Shown here: piece by piece, positions 1-8,750 of the stretch
Layout: every line of letters starts with the position of its first letter
Position numbering within the stretch: position 1 is the first letter of the stretch
From: an uncultured Mycoplasmatota bacterium
Lineage (GTDB): Bacteria > Bacillota_I > Bacilli_A > RF39 > UBA660
NCBI GenBank assembly: GCA_946498975.1
Contig: CAMMQC010000003.1
Location: 1 to 64,000, forward strand
Length of the DNA: 64,000 nt
Reading direction: 5' to 3'
Program-made: the position numbers and the translations under genes
The notes under the pieces: model-generated
Databases searched by the model: none
What the model was told of the DNA's origin: nothing
What the model saw: the letters and a program-made list of their open reading frames with translations, nothing else

Positions 1-111
1 ACAATTATTAATCTAATTATACACTAGATAGCAACACTGTGCAAATAGTGATTTAAAAATTATAGTATAAATTTATAAATATTGGTAAAGATATGTCTAG
101 GAGATGATTTT

Positions 112-321
112 ATGAGTATAAAAGACTATATATTAAATAATTTTAAGAATGATAACAAGGAAGCGATTAAAGAAGCGATAACAGAATCAATTAATTCTAA
201 AGATGAAGTAACTCTACCTGGTATGGGAGTATTTATGGAAATAATTTGGAATAATGCAACTGATGATATGAAAAATGAAATATTAACAATACTCGAGAAT
301 AACTTAAAAAAAGAAGCTTAG
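112..321 (+). CDS. sspI: small acid-soluble spore protein SspI
   Basis: This 69-residue protein resembles the SspI family of minor SASPs found in the spore core of Bacillus (about 70 residues there). The recognisable core is the central stretch LPGMGVFMEIIWNNA followed by a C-terminal acidic/basic helix, matching the family pattern LPGLGV-x-EVIW-x-NA. I chose the ATG at 112 because AGGAG at 99-103 sits 8 nt upstream; a TTG-initiated extension to 82 would put that Shine-Dalgarno inside the gene. It is monocistronic, ending in a bidirectional terminator shared with the convergent dehydrogenase. Forespore (sigma-G) expression is expected from the family, but I could not find a convincing sigma-G promoter in the 111 bases upstream. 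Confidence 0.85.
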   Translation: MSIKDYILNNFKNDNKEAIKEAITESINSKDEVTLPGMGVFMEIIWNNATDDMKNEILTILENNLKKEA

Positions 322-340
322 CGATAAGTCTCTTTTTTTT
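312..340. terminator. bidirectional terminator between sspI and the UcpA-like gene
   Basis: The stem AGAAGCTTA (312-320) / TAAGTCTCT (325-333) pairs at 8 of 9 positions and is followed by a T-run to 340 on the plus strand. An A-run at 305-311 supplies a T-run for the minus strand. Confidence 0.65.
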
Positions 341-1127
341 AAACTCCCATAGTAACAGTCTCAGGTAAAGTAGAACCACCATCTATTACAATACTAGTCC
401 CTGTTATATAACTAGATGAATCACTGGCAAGAAAACATGCAAGTTCTCCAAGTTCGCTAGGATTTCCTAATCTTTTCATAGGAATACTCTTAGCAATACC
501 ATTAATTACACTTTCTGGGTCATTTGCATTTGACTCTTTTGCCATACCATCAACCATAGGTGTTCTGATATATCCTGGTAAAATAGCATTAACTCTAATA
601 TTATGATCTACTTCTTCACGAGCAAGTGCCTTAGTAAAACCAACAAGAGCAGCTTTAGTAGTTGCATAAGCTACTTCTCCAGAATCTGCAACCATAGGAC
701 CAGTAACACTAGATAGATTAATGATACTTGCCTTTCCACTCGCTCTTAACATAGGAAGTAATACCTTAGTAACATTCCAAGTTCCTTTAATATTAATATC
801 AAAATGTAAGTCACGTAATTCATCAGTCATATTTTCAAATGTCTCTAACTTACAAATACCTGCATTATTTACTAAGATATCAATATGGTCATAGTATTTT
901 TTTATAATATCAACAACTTGTACTAATAAGTTTTTATTACTTATATCAACATTAATACCTAATACTTTATATCCTTTAGTACCTAATTCATTAACAGTAT
1001 TAGTTAACTCACTTGACTTATCTAAAATAACAACAGATGCTCCATATTTAAGTAATGATTCTACAATACCTTTACCATTACCCATCGCACCACCTGTTAC
1101 TACTGCAATTTTTCCTTGTAAATTCAT
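339..1127 (-). CDS. short-chain dehydrogenase/reductase, UcpA-like
   Basis: This is a 262-residue classical SDR with an N-terminal Rossmann motif TGGAMGNGKG near residues 11-20, the NNAG motif near 87, and a catalytic Ser plus YxxxK (YATTK) near 140-160. Much of the sequence, including DINIKGTWNVTK and the C-terminus GGSTLPETVTMGV, closely follows E. coli UcpA, an oxidoreductase of unknown substrate. It is probably a soluble NAD(P)-dependent enzyme. It begins one base beyond the end of the small membrane protein upstream, so it is likely the last gene of a three-gene operon with the flavoprotein. The substrate cannot be told from the sequence. Confidence 0.85.
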   Translation of the reverse strand: MNLQGKIAVVTGGAMGNGKGIVESLLKYGASVVILDKSSELTNTVNELGTKGYKVLGINVDISNKNLLVQVVDIIKKYYDHIDILVNNAGICKLETFENMTDELRDLHFDINIKGTWNVTKVLLPMLRASGKASIINLSSVTGPMVADSGEVAYATTKAALVGFTKALAREEVDHNIRVNAILPGYIRTPMVDGMAKESNANDPESVINGIAKSIPMKRLGNPSELGELACFLASDSSSYITGTSIVIDGGSTLPETVTMGV

Positions 1128-1128
1128 A

Positions 1129-1479
1129 TTATCCCTCTTTCCTATTCTTCTTAATTATACTACTTTTTTTCATTTTATCATACTGTTTATACATATATTG
1201 GACACTATTTTCTAAGAAGAAATAATGATATACATAAAATCCATCAAATATAAGTAAAATAAAGAATATTATAAACATCATAAAGATATATTTAGTTAAG
1301 AATAAAAATAGTATTGTAAAGAAAACATAAGATAATGTTATTACTAAATGGATTACTCTTTCTTTTTGAAATAACTTCATCTTAAATAGAAAATCATCTA
1401 TTTCTTCCTCACTAAATTTATGATTAGATTTAATTTTATTATCAATATCTCCAATATATTCCCTCATATACTCTTTCAT
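1129..1479 (-). CDS. small membrane protein of unknown function
   Basis: This is a 116-residue protein I do not recognise. It has a charged N-terminal third (about residues 1-40), two adjacent hydrophobic segments (about 43-63 and 65-86) that would form a membrane hairpin, and a basic Lys-rich tail. Its start overlaps the stop of the flavoprotein gene by 4 nt, and the UcpA-like dehydrogenase follows immediately, so it is translationally coupled within an operon. The topology would put both ends in the cytoplasm. No catalytic motif is visible. Confidence 0.6.
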   Translation of the reverse strand: MKEYMREYIGDIDNKIKSNHKFSEEEIDDFLFKMKLFQKERVIHLVITLSYVFFTILFLFLTKYIFMMFIIFFILLIFDGFYVYHYFFLENSVQYMYKQYDKMKKSSIIKKNRKEG

Positions 1480-2855
1480 TTTTCCATCCTTTCAATTATA
1501 TCTTTAGAAGCGATTAAACCTGTCGCTGCCGCTGCAACGATATTACCGGCTTTACCAGCACCATCACCTACAAAATAAATATTTTCACTTTCTATTTTCA
1601 TATTATTATCAGTAGTAATTTCATTACTAAAGAACTTTATCTCTGGCCCATAAAGAAGAGTCTCTCCATTATTAACTCCAGGTATTATTTTATCCAAAAC
1701 TTCAAGTCCTTCTAAAATATTAGTAATAATTCTATGAGGTAAGGCCAAAGCTAAATCTCCTGCTGTATAGTCTTTTAAAGTTGGTTCAACATAGTTTTTC
1801 TTTATTCTATCTTTAGTAGAACGTCTACCTCTTCTTAAATCTTTAAGAGTCTGTAAAATAGGCTTACCTCCTCCAAGTGTATTAGATAGTTTAGCAATAG
1901 ACTCACCATATTCTCTAGTATTAGTAACAGGCTCTGTTAAATTAATTTTAGAGATAAAAGCAAAATTAGAATTAGATGACTTAATATCTTTTAGAGCATG
2001 TCCATTTACACAGATATAACCATAATAATTCTCTTTCGCTACAAAACCTCCTGGATTAGTACAAAAGGTTCTAATCTCATCATCATAAGTCTTTGTCTTA
2101 ATAAAGATCGTTGGATCATAAATAATATCTGTAATTTCTTTTAGTATCTCTTTTCTAACTTCTACTCTAACTCCAATCTCTATACTTTGAGATGTATATG
2201 GAATATTATATTTATCTGCTAACTCCTGTACCCACTTAGCACCTGTTCTACCAGGAGCGACTATAACATTTCTAGCTTTATATTCTCCATTCTTAGATGA
2301 AACAACATAATAATCTTCTTCTTTTCTTATATCAGTACATTTAAAATTATCAAGTAAAGTAACACCTAATTTTCTTAAAGCATTCTCCATATCTTCAATA
2401 TATTTAGGTAAATAATCACTTCCTAAATGTTTTTGTTTAATAATCAAAAGATTAGCCCCTGCCTTTGCAATTTTTTCATCTAGCTTTAAAGCTTCATCCA
2501 TATTACTAGGATAAGTCTTACTATCCATATGAAACTCATTAAAGATAGATTCTACTTCATCAATTAGTTTATAGGCATCACTCTTCTCCATATACTTAAA
2601 TAAATCTGTTTTACCAAGTTTAGGAATAAAATTAAGTTTACCATCAGAAAAAGTACCCGCTCCACCATAACCTGATAAAATATTACATGGATTACAATTA
2701 ACACATGTTGTTCCTTTAACATTCATCGGACAAACTCTTTTTTCACTAAACTTTCCTTCATCTACAAGTAATACCTTTAATTTACTATTACGAGCAAGGT
2801 TAAGGGAAGCGAAAAGACCTGCAGGCCCTGCTCCTACTACTATTACATCATACAT
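1476..2855 (-). CDS. FAD-dependent dehydrogenase, COG2509 type
   Basis: This 459-residue flavoprotein starts with a dinucleotide-binding motif GAGPAGLFASLNLA (about 8-21) and ends with the second FAD contact FVGDGAGKAGNIVAAAATG (about 430-450). A cysteine cluster (CPMNVKGTTCVNCNPC, about 42-57) follows the first strand and is typical of the uncharacterised COG2509 family; it might bind a metal or be redox-active. The length fits the family. It leads an operon with a small membrane protein and an SDR. The physiological reaction of this family is not established to my knowledge, so only 'oxidoreductase' is supported. Confidence 0.8.
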   Translation of the reverse strand: MYDVIVVGAGPAGLFASLNLARNSKLKVLLVDEGKFSEKRVCPMNVKGTTCVNCNPCNILSGYGGAGTFSDGKLNFIPKLGKTDLFKYMEKSDAYKLIDEVESIFNEFHMDSKTYPSNMDEALKLDEKIAKAGANLLIIKQKHLGSDYLPKYIEDMENALRKLGVTLLDNFKCTDIRKEEDYYVVSSKNGEYKARNVIVAPGRTGAKWVQELADKYNIPYTSQSIEIGVRVEVRKEILKEITDIIYDPTIFIKTKTYDDEIRTFCTNPGGFVAKENYYGYICVNGHALKDIKSSNSNFAFISKINLTEPVTNTREYGESIAKLSNTLGGGKPILQTLKDLRRGRRSTKDRIKKNYVEPTLKDYTAGDLALALPHRIITNILEGLEVLDKIIPGVNNGETLLYGPEIKFFSNEITTDNNMKIESENIYFVGDGAGKAGNIVAAAATGLIASKDIIERMEK

Positions 2856-2945
2856 ATTATCACTACCTTTACTATTTCATTTTACACTAATTTTTCAGAA
2901 AAAGAAATATATGATAAAATAATAAACAATTAAGAAGGGATAATT

Positions 2946-3626
2946 ATGTATAATATAAAAAAGAATATAGATAAATTAAATAGAGGTGAACCTACTTTCT
3001 TTTTAGAACCTAATGAAATAAAAGAAGTTAGTAAATACTTTAAAAAAGATGAGTTTAATATTTTTAAACCATTTGAGGAAGCTGAAAAGATAATACTTTA
3101 TAAAGAAAAACTACCTAAAGTAGTATTATTTAAAATAGTAACTAAAGAAACTTTTAGGCATCAAGATATTTTAGGTAGTATCTTCTCTTTAAATATAGAA
3201 AAGGAAGTATTTGGCGATATTATAATAGATGACAATAACTATTACTTTTATTTATTAGATTCTATGAAAGATTATTTTTTAACTAACTTTAATAAGATTA
3301 AGAACAATTACATTGAACTAGAAGAAATAGATATTAATAGTTTAAAAGATTATAAAAGAAAGTTTAAAGAACTAGAATTAGTCATCAAAAGTGGAAGAAT
3401 TGACACTATAATTTCTAATATTACTAACACATCTAGAAGTAAAGTAAAAGATAAATTTAAGAACAAAGAAGTTATTTTAAATTATGAAATATTAACTAAT
3501 CCTTCCTATCTTTTAAAAGAAGAAGATATTTTTAGTATTAGAAAATATGGTAAGTTTAAGTATATTGGTAAAATTAAACATACTAAAAAAAATAATTATA
3601 TTGTTAAGATACATAAATATCTCTAA
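2946..3626 (+). CDS. ylmH: S4-domain RNA-binding protein YlmH
   Basis: This is a 226-residue protein of the YlmH (COG2302) family. The N-terminal two thirds is the family-specific domain. The C-terminal S4 RNA-binding domain starts around residue 150, with the pattern SGRIDTIISNITNTSRSKVKDKF and then GKFKYIGKI near the end. YlmH proteins bind ribosomal or tRNA substrates, and in Bacillus they have been linked to ribosome-associated quality control alongside RqcP. The start at 2946 has GAAGGGA upstream at a good distance. It stands alone, divergent from the flavoprotein operon, and converges on nadK with only 5 bases between the stop codons. Usually ylmH sits in the dcw cluster, so this location is atypical. 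Confidence 0.85.
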   Translation: MYNIKKNIDKLNRGEPTFFLEPNEIKEVSKYFKKDEFNIFKPFEEAEKIILYKEKLPKVVLFKIVTKETFRHQDILGSIFSLNIEKEVFGDIIIDDNNYYFYLLDSMKDYFLTNFNKIKNNYIELEEIDINSLKDYKRKFKELELVIKSGRIDTIISNITNTSRSKVKDKFKNKEVILNYEILTNPSYLLKEEDIFSIRKYGKFKYIGKIKHTKKNNYIVKIHKYL

Positions 3627-3631
3627 TATAA

Positions 3632-4432
3632 TTATTTTAAAAACTTCTCATTAATCTTTTTAATCATATCATAATCATTCATTCTAAGTACTTTAATTTC
3701 TTTATCTTTAATATAAGTATCTACTCTTATTACATCATTATATCTATAATTATCTCCATCTATACTGATAAGAATATTTTTACTAACTACTTCTGGTCTT
3801 ATAGATATTATCTTATCAGAAGGTACTATTAAAGAATTAAGTAAACTTCTATAACTTTTAGAGTTTAATGGTGCGATAGGTGTAAGTTGTAGGGTATGAA
3901 AAGTATTATAGACGATAGAACCACCAAAATTAAGGTTATAAGCAGTTGAACCAAATGAAGTTGATACTAATAGTCCATCTCCTACATAGTTTTCTAATAA
4001 TTCATCATTTATTAGGACTCTAAGTTTAGCTGTATTAAGTTCTTGTTCTCTTAAAACTATCTCATTTAAAGTAAAGTGTTTAAAAGTACTATCTTTAGTT
4101 TCTACTTCTATTTCTCCTATCCCAATTTTATCACACTTTAACTCGCCTAAAGTTAGTTTCTTAATAAAGGTATCTATCTCATCAAAACTAATCTCTTGAG
4201 CAAAACCTAGTGTTCCTGTATTTATTCCAATATAATAACATTTACTATCGAAGTTACTCTCTTTAACCATCCTTAAAAAGGCTCCATCTCCACCTATAGC
4301 AATAGCAAGATCATAATTTTTGGTAACGATTTTAAAGTCGTTTTCTTTTAATAACAATATCAGCATTTCAGAGATTTTCTTTGATTTTAAATTATCGTTA
4401 ACAAATAATCTTATTCTATTTATCTTAATCAT
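3632..4432 (-). CDS. nadK: NAD kinase
   Basis: At 266 residues this has the usual length of Bacillus-type NAD kinase, which phosphorylates NAD to NADP in the cytoplasm. The diagnostic GGDG is at residues 47-50, followed by the NEIVLRE segment and the conserved block GDGLLVSTSFGSTAYN with the Ser/Thr-rich NAD pocket. It overlaps the Nudix regulator gene by 8 nt and is the last gene of the seven-gene prs-nadK operon, giving the chain PRPP supply, NaMN, NaAD, (NAD), NADP. It ends 5 bases from the convergent ylmH stop, without a clear terminator between them. Confidence 0.95.
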   Translation of the reverse strand: MIKINRIRLFVNDNLKSKKISEMLILLLKENDFKIVTKNYDLAIAIGGDGAFLRMVKESNFDSKCYYIGINTGTLGFAQEISFDEIDTFIKKLTLGELKCDKIGIGEIEVETKDSTFKHFTLNEIVLREQELNTAKLRVLINDELLENYVGDGLLVSTSFGSTAYNLNFGGSIVYNTFHTLQLTPIAPLNSKSYRSLLNSLIVPSDKIISIRPEVVSKNILISIDGDNYRYNDVIRVDTYIKDKEIKVLRMNDYDMIKKINEKFLK

Positions 4433-5258
4433 TTTTCTTCCTATATTTAAATAATACTGATGGTCTATGTCCTTCTCCAGTTCTCATTTTATCAGTTTTA
4501 ACTACTTTATCTTTAATAATTCTTCTAAAAGCAGGATCTAATAACTTCTTATTAAGTATTACTTCATAAACTTGTTGTAACTCTCCTAAAGTAAAATATT
4601 CAGGCATCATATTAAAGACTATATCAGTATAATTTAATTTATTTTTTAAACGCTCTAAACCTGCCAATACTACTAAATCATGATCAAACGCTAAAGCTTT
4701 TTTTCTCGCTTTAAAACTATATCTATCAGTAGTCTTTTCTCTTAAGACTTTTTTTATTGACAAATTAATAGTCTCTACTCCATTAGTTAAAGAAATATCT
4801 ACAATATCATTTTTTTCTTCTATTAGTATAGCATCAAACCAACAAGCATTAGGATTAATCATTTCTGTTAATCTATTCTTATCAACTAAAGCGATAAATG
4901 ATGTTGATACTACTCTTGTTCTTGGATCTCTATCTATAGCATCATAAGTATATAACTGTTCTAAATAGATATTAGAAAGATTAGTTTCTCTTTTTAAAAC
5001 CCTCTTAGCACATTCTTCTAAAGTTTCCGTATTAGGGTCTAAAAATCCTCCAGGTAGACACCACTTATCTTTAAAAGGATAATCATCTCTCTTTACTAAA
5101 AGAATACTCATCATCTTCTTACTATTTTTACGATAGTTACTTACTTCTTCACTAGATACACTAATTAAAAGAATATCAGCAGTCATTGATAACTGATCAA
5201 AGTCTTTAGCATTGTAATCTTTTAAAAACTCTTCTTCACTCTTGTAAACTTTTTCCAT
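4425..5258 (-). CDS. Nudix-domain protein with NrtR-like C-terminal winged helix (probable NAD-metabolism regulator)
   Basis: This 277-residue protein has an N-terminal Nudix fold (about 25-170) and a C-terminal region (about 185-277) with the shape and closing motifs of the NrtR winged helix, including FTLGELQQVYE, DPAFRRII and HRPSVLFKY. NrtR proteins repress NAD salvage genes and sense ADP-ribose or related nucleotides. The Nudix box (about 70-93) reads GGFLDPNTETLEECAKRVLKRETN. It carries one extra residue in the loop, and the usual REUxEExG is RVLKRETN, so the first catalytic Glu is Val and the Gly is Asn. Hydrolysis is therefore probably lost while ligand binding may persist. It sits between pncC and nadK, which supports the regulatory role. 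An ADP-ribose pyrophosphatase is the alternative. Confidence 0.8.
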   Translation of the reverse strand: MEKVYKSEEEFLKDYNAKDFDQLSMTADILLISVSSEEVSNYRKNSKKMMSILLVKRDDYPFKDKWCLPGGFLDPNTETLEECAKRVLKRETNLSNIYLEQLYTYDAIDRDPRTRVVSTSFIALVDKNRLTEMINPNACWFDAILIEEKNDIVDISLTNGVETINLSIKKVLREKTTDRYSFKARKKALAFDHDLVVLAGLERLKNKLNYTDIVFNMMPEYFTLGELQQVYEVILNKKLLDPAFRRIIKDKVVKTDKMRTGEGHRPSVLFKYRKKND

Positions 5259-5295
5259 ACTACACCTCTTTTTTATAAATTGATTATAACACGAA

Positions 5296-5769
5296 CTACT
5301 TAATAATATCTAGTAACATTGTTATAATCTTATCTATAATATGATCTTTATTTAAAGCTCTGCTCTCTTTATTAACAGTCATCTTTTCTTTATAAAATTT
5401 ATTATTATCTCTATCATAAATACAAATATAAACAGTATTATCATCACCACATGGATTATTAGGATCACTTCTGTTAAGTTTACCAGTTATTCCTATACCA
5501 TAATTACTATTGGCAAAACTACTAATCGCTTTACTCATCTCTATTGCAGTTTCCATACTATAAACAGTGTATTTATCAATAACTTCTTTAGGTACACCCA
5601 TCTTTACTTTATATTCATTAGAGTAAGTTACGGCACTAAATTTTAATATTTCACTAGCACCTTCACAATTAGTAATAACATTAACTACTCCACCACCAGT
5701 ACAAGACTCCATTGTCGCAATTGTTTTTTGTCCTAATTGTAAAATATGTATAATTTCTTTAAAGTTCAT
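5296..5769 (-). CDS. pncC: nicotinamide-nucleotide amidohydrolase (CinA C-terminal domain)
   Basis: This is a stand-alone CinA C-terminal domain of 157 residues. It has the family signature ESCTGG at residues 21-26 (usually AESCTGG) and the later blocks AVTYSNEYKVKMGV and GITGKLNRSDPNN. PncC enzymes deamidate nicotinamide mononucleotide to nicotinate mononucleotide, the substrate of NadD, which is encoded two genes upstream in the same operon. The gene is 10 nt downstream of the unrecognised 188-residue ORF and 37 nt upstream of the NrtR-like regulator. The final-third segment after GITG diverges from the typical PncC GPGG motif, so activity is inferred from family and context. Confidence 0.82.
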   Translation of the reverse strand: MNFKEIIHILQLGQKTIATMESCTGGGVVNVITNCEGASEILKFSAVTYSNEYKVKMGVPKEVIDKYTVYSMETAIEMSKAISSFANSNYGIGITGKLNRSDPNNPCGDDNTVYICIYDRDNNKFYKEKMTVNKESRALNKDHIIDKIITMLLDIIK

Positions 5770-5779
5770 TTTATCATCC

Positions 5780-6346
5780 TCATCTTTCTAATAAATATTT
5801 TTTTATATCTTTCTTATCTATTTGTAATTCATTATCTATATCAATAAATGGTACTTGCATTTTACCATCTATTATCTTTAAAAATTCATCTATAGCACAA
5901 TCTTTTCTATCATGAAATTCTCTAGGATAATGATTTATATCAGTATCAGGTATCTTTATGCCAATAACTTTATCAAGACCGATTTTATTTTTTATTTGAT
6001 ATTCATCTTCATATATTGAATAACGCTTATTAGAAGACAAATTAGATATATGCCGATAATACTCATAATCATCTTCCACATATTCTGTTTCTATCGCCTC
6101 AATTTCCTTAAATATAAAAGCATAAGAAGGAGAAATAAATCTCCTATAAGAACTTTTCCATATATAATTTTTATCTTTTTTTGATAAAGAAATATAATCT
6201 AATCCATTCCAAGCATTTGAAGTAATTGTATTATCACCTTGTAGACGTTTTGATAAAATAGCATTATTCTTTAGAATATTAGGCATTCTTTCAAAACGTA
6301 CCTGATGGTAAAACCAGTTAGGATTAATCTCTATTTTTCTTATCAT
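5780..6346 (-). CDS. unrecognised 188-residue protein in the NAD operon; possible ADP-ribosyltransferase-like fold
   Basis: I do not recognise this protein with certainty. It opens with a His/Arg strand and helix (FYHQVRFERMPNILKNNAILS, about 12-32). A strand ending DYISLS follows near 50, and after a Tyr/Glu-rich stretch there is an acidic block YEDEYQI leading to a strand KVIGIKIP near 125-133. That spacing (basic/His strand plus helix, Ser/Tyr strand, then Glu-containing strand) resembles the layout of small NAD-using ADP-ribosyltransferase-fold proteins such as DarT or KptA. This is a fold guess from motif order only. It lies between nadD and pncC, 10 nt before pncC, so it is co-transcribed with NAD genes. 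It could instead be an unrelated small enzyme. Confidence 0.6.
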   Translation of the reverse strand: MIRKIEINPNWFYHQVRFERMPNILKNNAILSKRLQGDNTITSNAWNGLDYISLSKKDKNYIWKSSYRRFISPSYAFIFKEIEAIETEYVEDDYEYYRHISNLSSNKRYSIYEDEYQIKNKIGLDKVIGIKIPDTDINHYPREFHDRKDCAIDEFLKIIDGKMQVPFIDIDNELQIDKKDIKKYLLER

Positions 6347-6377
6347 ATTGTATCAACTTACTTTCTTAAGTAATATT

Positions 6378-6962
6378 TTATTTACTATATAACTTATTTC
6401 TTGTTATATAATCTAAAACTTTATCATCTAAATAATCTTTCACTCTTTTATTATTATATATCATTTCTCTAATTTTAGTAGAAGATATTTCATTTTCTTC
6501 TATTTCCGTAACAATAATATTATCTTTATAGTCCTTATATTTTTCTAATAAAGGAGTTATATCAAAAGTATTTCTTTTAATAACCAAAAATTTATTATTA
6601 GATAATACATATATACCTCTTTCCCATTTATCTATATAACTTAAATTATCAGTACCACAAATAAAGTATATCTCATCATCTTTATATTTGTTTCTAAAGT
6701 AATTAAGAGTCTCATAAGTATAAACAACATGTTCTTTTAATTCATAATCACTAACTTCTAAATTATTATTATCACGACACATTAACTCTAACATCTCTAG
6801 TCTTACTTTATCACTTAAAAGATTATTTTTATACTTATATTTACTACCAGTTGGTACAAAGATAACTTTATCTACATAATGTTTTTTTATAAGTTCTATA
6901 GCAATTTTCTTATGCATTTTATGAGGAGGATTAAAACTACCTCCAAAGATACCTATTTTCAT
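6378..6962 (-). CDS. nadD: nicotinate-nucleotide adenylyltransferase
   Basis: This 194-residue nucleotidyltransferase transfers AMP from ATP to nicotinate mononucleotide. It shows GIFGGSFNPPHKMHKKIA at residues 4-21 (the GGSFNPxHxGH motif, here with His-Lys-Met-His) and, near the C-terminus, SSTKIRE (the ISSTxIR nucleotide-binding motif). The length matches NadD of Bacillus. It overlaps the radical SAM gene by 4 nt (ATGA), so translation is coupled. In many Firmicutes nadD is followed by yqeK; here yqeK lies about 15 kb away and nadD instead belongs to an NAD operon. Confidence 0.93.
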   Translation of the reverse strand: MKIGIFGGSFNPPHKMHKKIAIELIKKHYVDKVIFVPTGSKYKYKNNLLSDKVRLEMLELMCRDNNNLEVSDYELKEHVVYTYETLNYFRNKYKDDEIYFICGTDNLSYIDKWERGIYVLSNNKFLVIKRNTFDITPLLEKYKDYKDNIIVTEIEENEISSTKIREMIYNNKRVKDYLDDKVLDYITRNKLYSK

Positions 6963-7663
6963 AAATCATCACGATCCCAACTATAAGAAATTGTACCATC
7001 TACATGACATTTTAAAGACTGTTCAGCGTTTTTATTAACTAATTTATCATAACGCTTAATAATACAATTCCTATAAATTTGTCCTTCTATTTCATTAAAT
7101 AATATTATTCTTTTTGCTTCTAACTCATCTAAATAATCGACTTGTTGTCTTTTTTCTGTAAAATCATTACAAACAGTTAAAGTAGAAAACTTTAAAATAT
7201 ATTCATCTTTATATTTATCAATAAAACTATCAAGTAATTTTTTAGTATCAAGTTGCCCTTTAAAAATTAAAGTAGATAAAGTAATATCAGCTTTATAATC
7301 TTTTTTCATAGGTAACATTTCTTGATAATAATAACTTATATTAAAGGAATCTACATATTTATCTAATTTCTTAACAATATCTGGTTTTGTATAATTTGTA
7401 GTCAAAACAACATTAAATCCTGCTTCATGAACCATTTTTGCAATTAGACATATATCAGGATGTAGAGTTGGTTCTCCTCCTACCAAAAGAATATCTTTTA
7501 TCTTTTTTGTTTTAGCGACTGTTATAGCTCTTTTTACATTTTCTAAAGTAATAAATTCACATCTACCTCTATAAGAATCTATACAAAATGGGCATTTTCT
7601 ATTACATTCATGAGTAACTACTATTGACATATAATCACTAGTTTTAGTATCAATTTTAAACAT
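6959..7663 (-). CDS. radical SAM protein in the NAD operon
   Basis: A 234-residue radical SAM enzyme with the [4Fe-4S] cysteine motif C20-x3-C24-x2-C27 (CNRKCPFC) and a GGEPTLHPDI block near residue 65 that contacts SAM. The chain is short, with only the partial barrel and no clear C-terminal SPASM cysteines, although CHVDG near the end retains one Cys. I chose the ATG at 7663; a TTG two codons earlier is possible. It overlaps prs by 8 nt and nadD by 4 nt. Its substrate is unknown. Location among PRPP and NAD genes suggests a role on a nucleotide, or in anaerobic activation or repair, which is inference only. Confidence 0.85.
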   Translation of the reverse strand: MFKIDTKTSDYMSIVVTHECNRKCPFCIDSYRGRCEFITLENVKRAITVAKTKKIKDILLVGGEPTLHPDICLIAKMVHEAGFNVVLTTNYTKPDIVKKLDKYVDSFNISYYYQEMLPMKKDYKADITLSTLIFKGQLDTKKLLDSFIDKYKDEYILKFSTLTVCNDFTEKRQQVDYLDELEAKRIILFNEIEGQIYRNCIIKRYDKLVNKNAEQSLKCHVDGTISYSWDRDDL

Positions 7664-8735
7664 AATCAACTTTTTCCCTTCTTAATTTTAATATTTTTTC
7701 TTTACCGTTTAATAAAGGTGTTAGAGACTCTTTATTATGTAAAGCATTAATTATTTCGGCAATGTCTTTAGAACAATCTACAGTATGAAACCAAGGCTTA
7801 TCTTTAAAATCTTTTGGTATATAAGAAAGATTAGTAGTATAAAGTTTTTCAAAAGTATTATCTAAATATGCTTTGTCAAAAGCCTCAATTCCTTCTGTAA
7901 ATAAAGAGAATGTTGCAATAAAATATACTTTTCTAGCACCTTGTTCTTTTAACATTTTCCCTACTTCTAACATAGATGAACCGGATGCAATCATATCGTC
8001 TACTACTAAAACATCTTTATCTTTAACATCTTTTCCCATATAAGTATGTTCAATTATAGGATTTTTACCATTAACAACACGAGATAAGTCACGTCTTTTA
8101 TAGAAAACTCCTACATCACTATCTAGAAGTTCTGCATAGTACCTTGCTCGTTCCATCGCTCCCATATCTGGACTTATTACTAAAATATCTTCTAAATCTT
8201 CACCTCGCAACAAATCTTCTAAAATAGTATTAGTAGGATAAAAGTTTTCAAAAGGAAGATTAGGAATAGCATTTGAAACATTAGGATCATGGGCATCAAA
8301 AGTAATTATATGGTTAACTCCAAGACGTTCTAACTCTTGTAAAGCAAGAGCACAATCAAGTGATTCTCTCCCTTTTCTTTTATGCTGTCTTGCTTGATAT
8401 AATAAAGGCATTATTAAGGTTATTTTTTCTTGATAACCAGATAAAGCAAGAATTGTTCTTTTAATATCCCCGAAATGTTCATCTGGACCCATATGATGAG
8501 TAAAACCATGCATATTATAAGTAATATTGTAATTACCAACATCAGAGATAATATAAATATCTTTATCTCTAACAGTTTCTTCTATCTTTACTTTACCTTC
8601 TCCATTAGAAAACCTATTATTCTTAACATCAATCATATAATTAGACTGCTCTTTTCTAATCACCTTTAAATCCCTATTTACCTTTTCTCCCAACTCTTTA
8701 ATATTCTCTAAAACTATTAACTTTAAATTATTCAT
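7656..8735 (-). CDS. prs: ribose-phosphate pyrophosphokinase family protein
   Basis: This 359-residue protein belongs to the PRPP synthetase family, which makes PRPP from ribose 5-phosphate and ATP. Visible hallmarks are ARQHKRKGRESL (the RQDRK...RE catalytic loop), FDAHDPN for the Mg site, and the PRPP-binding loop VLVVDDMIASGSSM. It is about 40 residues longer than canonical Prs and lacks the usual DLHAxQIQGFF text, so it is a divergent paralogue and probably not the only Prs in the cell. It is the first gene of the NAD operon, with RBS AAGAGGT at 8741-8747 and a strong promoter just upstream. PRPP from it would feed nicotinate or nicotinamide phosphoribosyltransferase. Confidence 0.85.
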   Translation of the reverse strand: MNNLKLIVLENIKELGEKVNRDLKVIRKEQSNYMIDVKNNRFSNGEGKVKIEETVRDKDIYIISDVGNYNITYNMHGFTHHMGPDEHFGDIKRTILALSGYQEKITLIMPLLYQARQHKRKGRESLDCALALQELERLGVNHIITFDAHDPNVSNAIPNLPFENFYPTNTILEDLLRGEDLEDILVISPDMGAMERARYYAELLDSDVGVFYKRRDLSRVVNGKNPIIEHTYMGKDVKDKDVLVVDDMIASGSSMLEVGKMLKEQGARKVYFIATFSLFTEGIEAFDKAYLDNTFEKLYTTNLSYIPKDFKDKPWFHTVDCSKDIAEIINALHNKESLTPLLNGKEKILKLRREKVDYV

Positions 8736-8750
8736 AACTACCTCTTTTCT

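Noticed and set aside
1-111. Sigma-G promoter before sspI
   Set aside because: No sequence close to the forespore -35/-10 pair at correct spacing could be found, so I did not annotate one.
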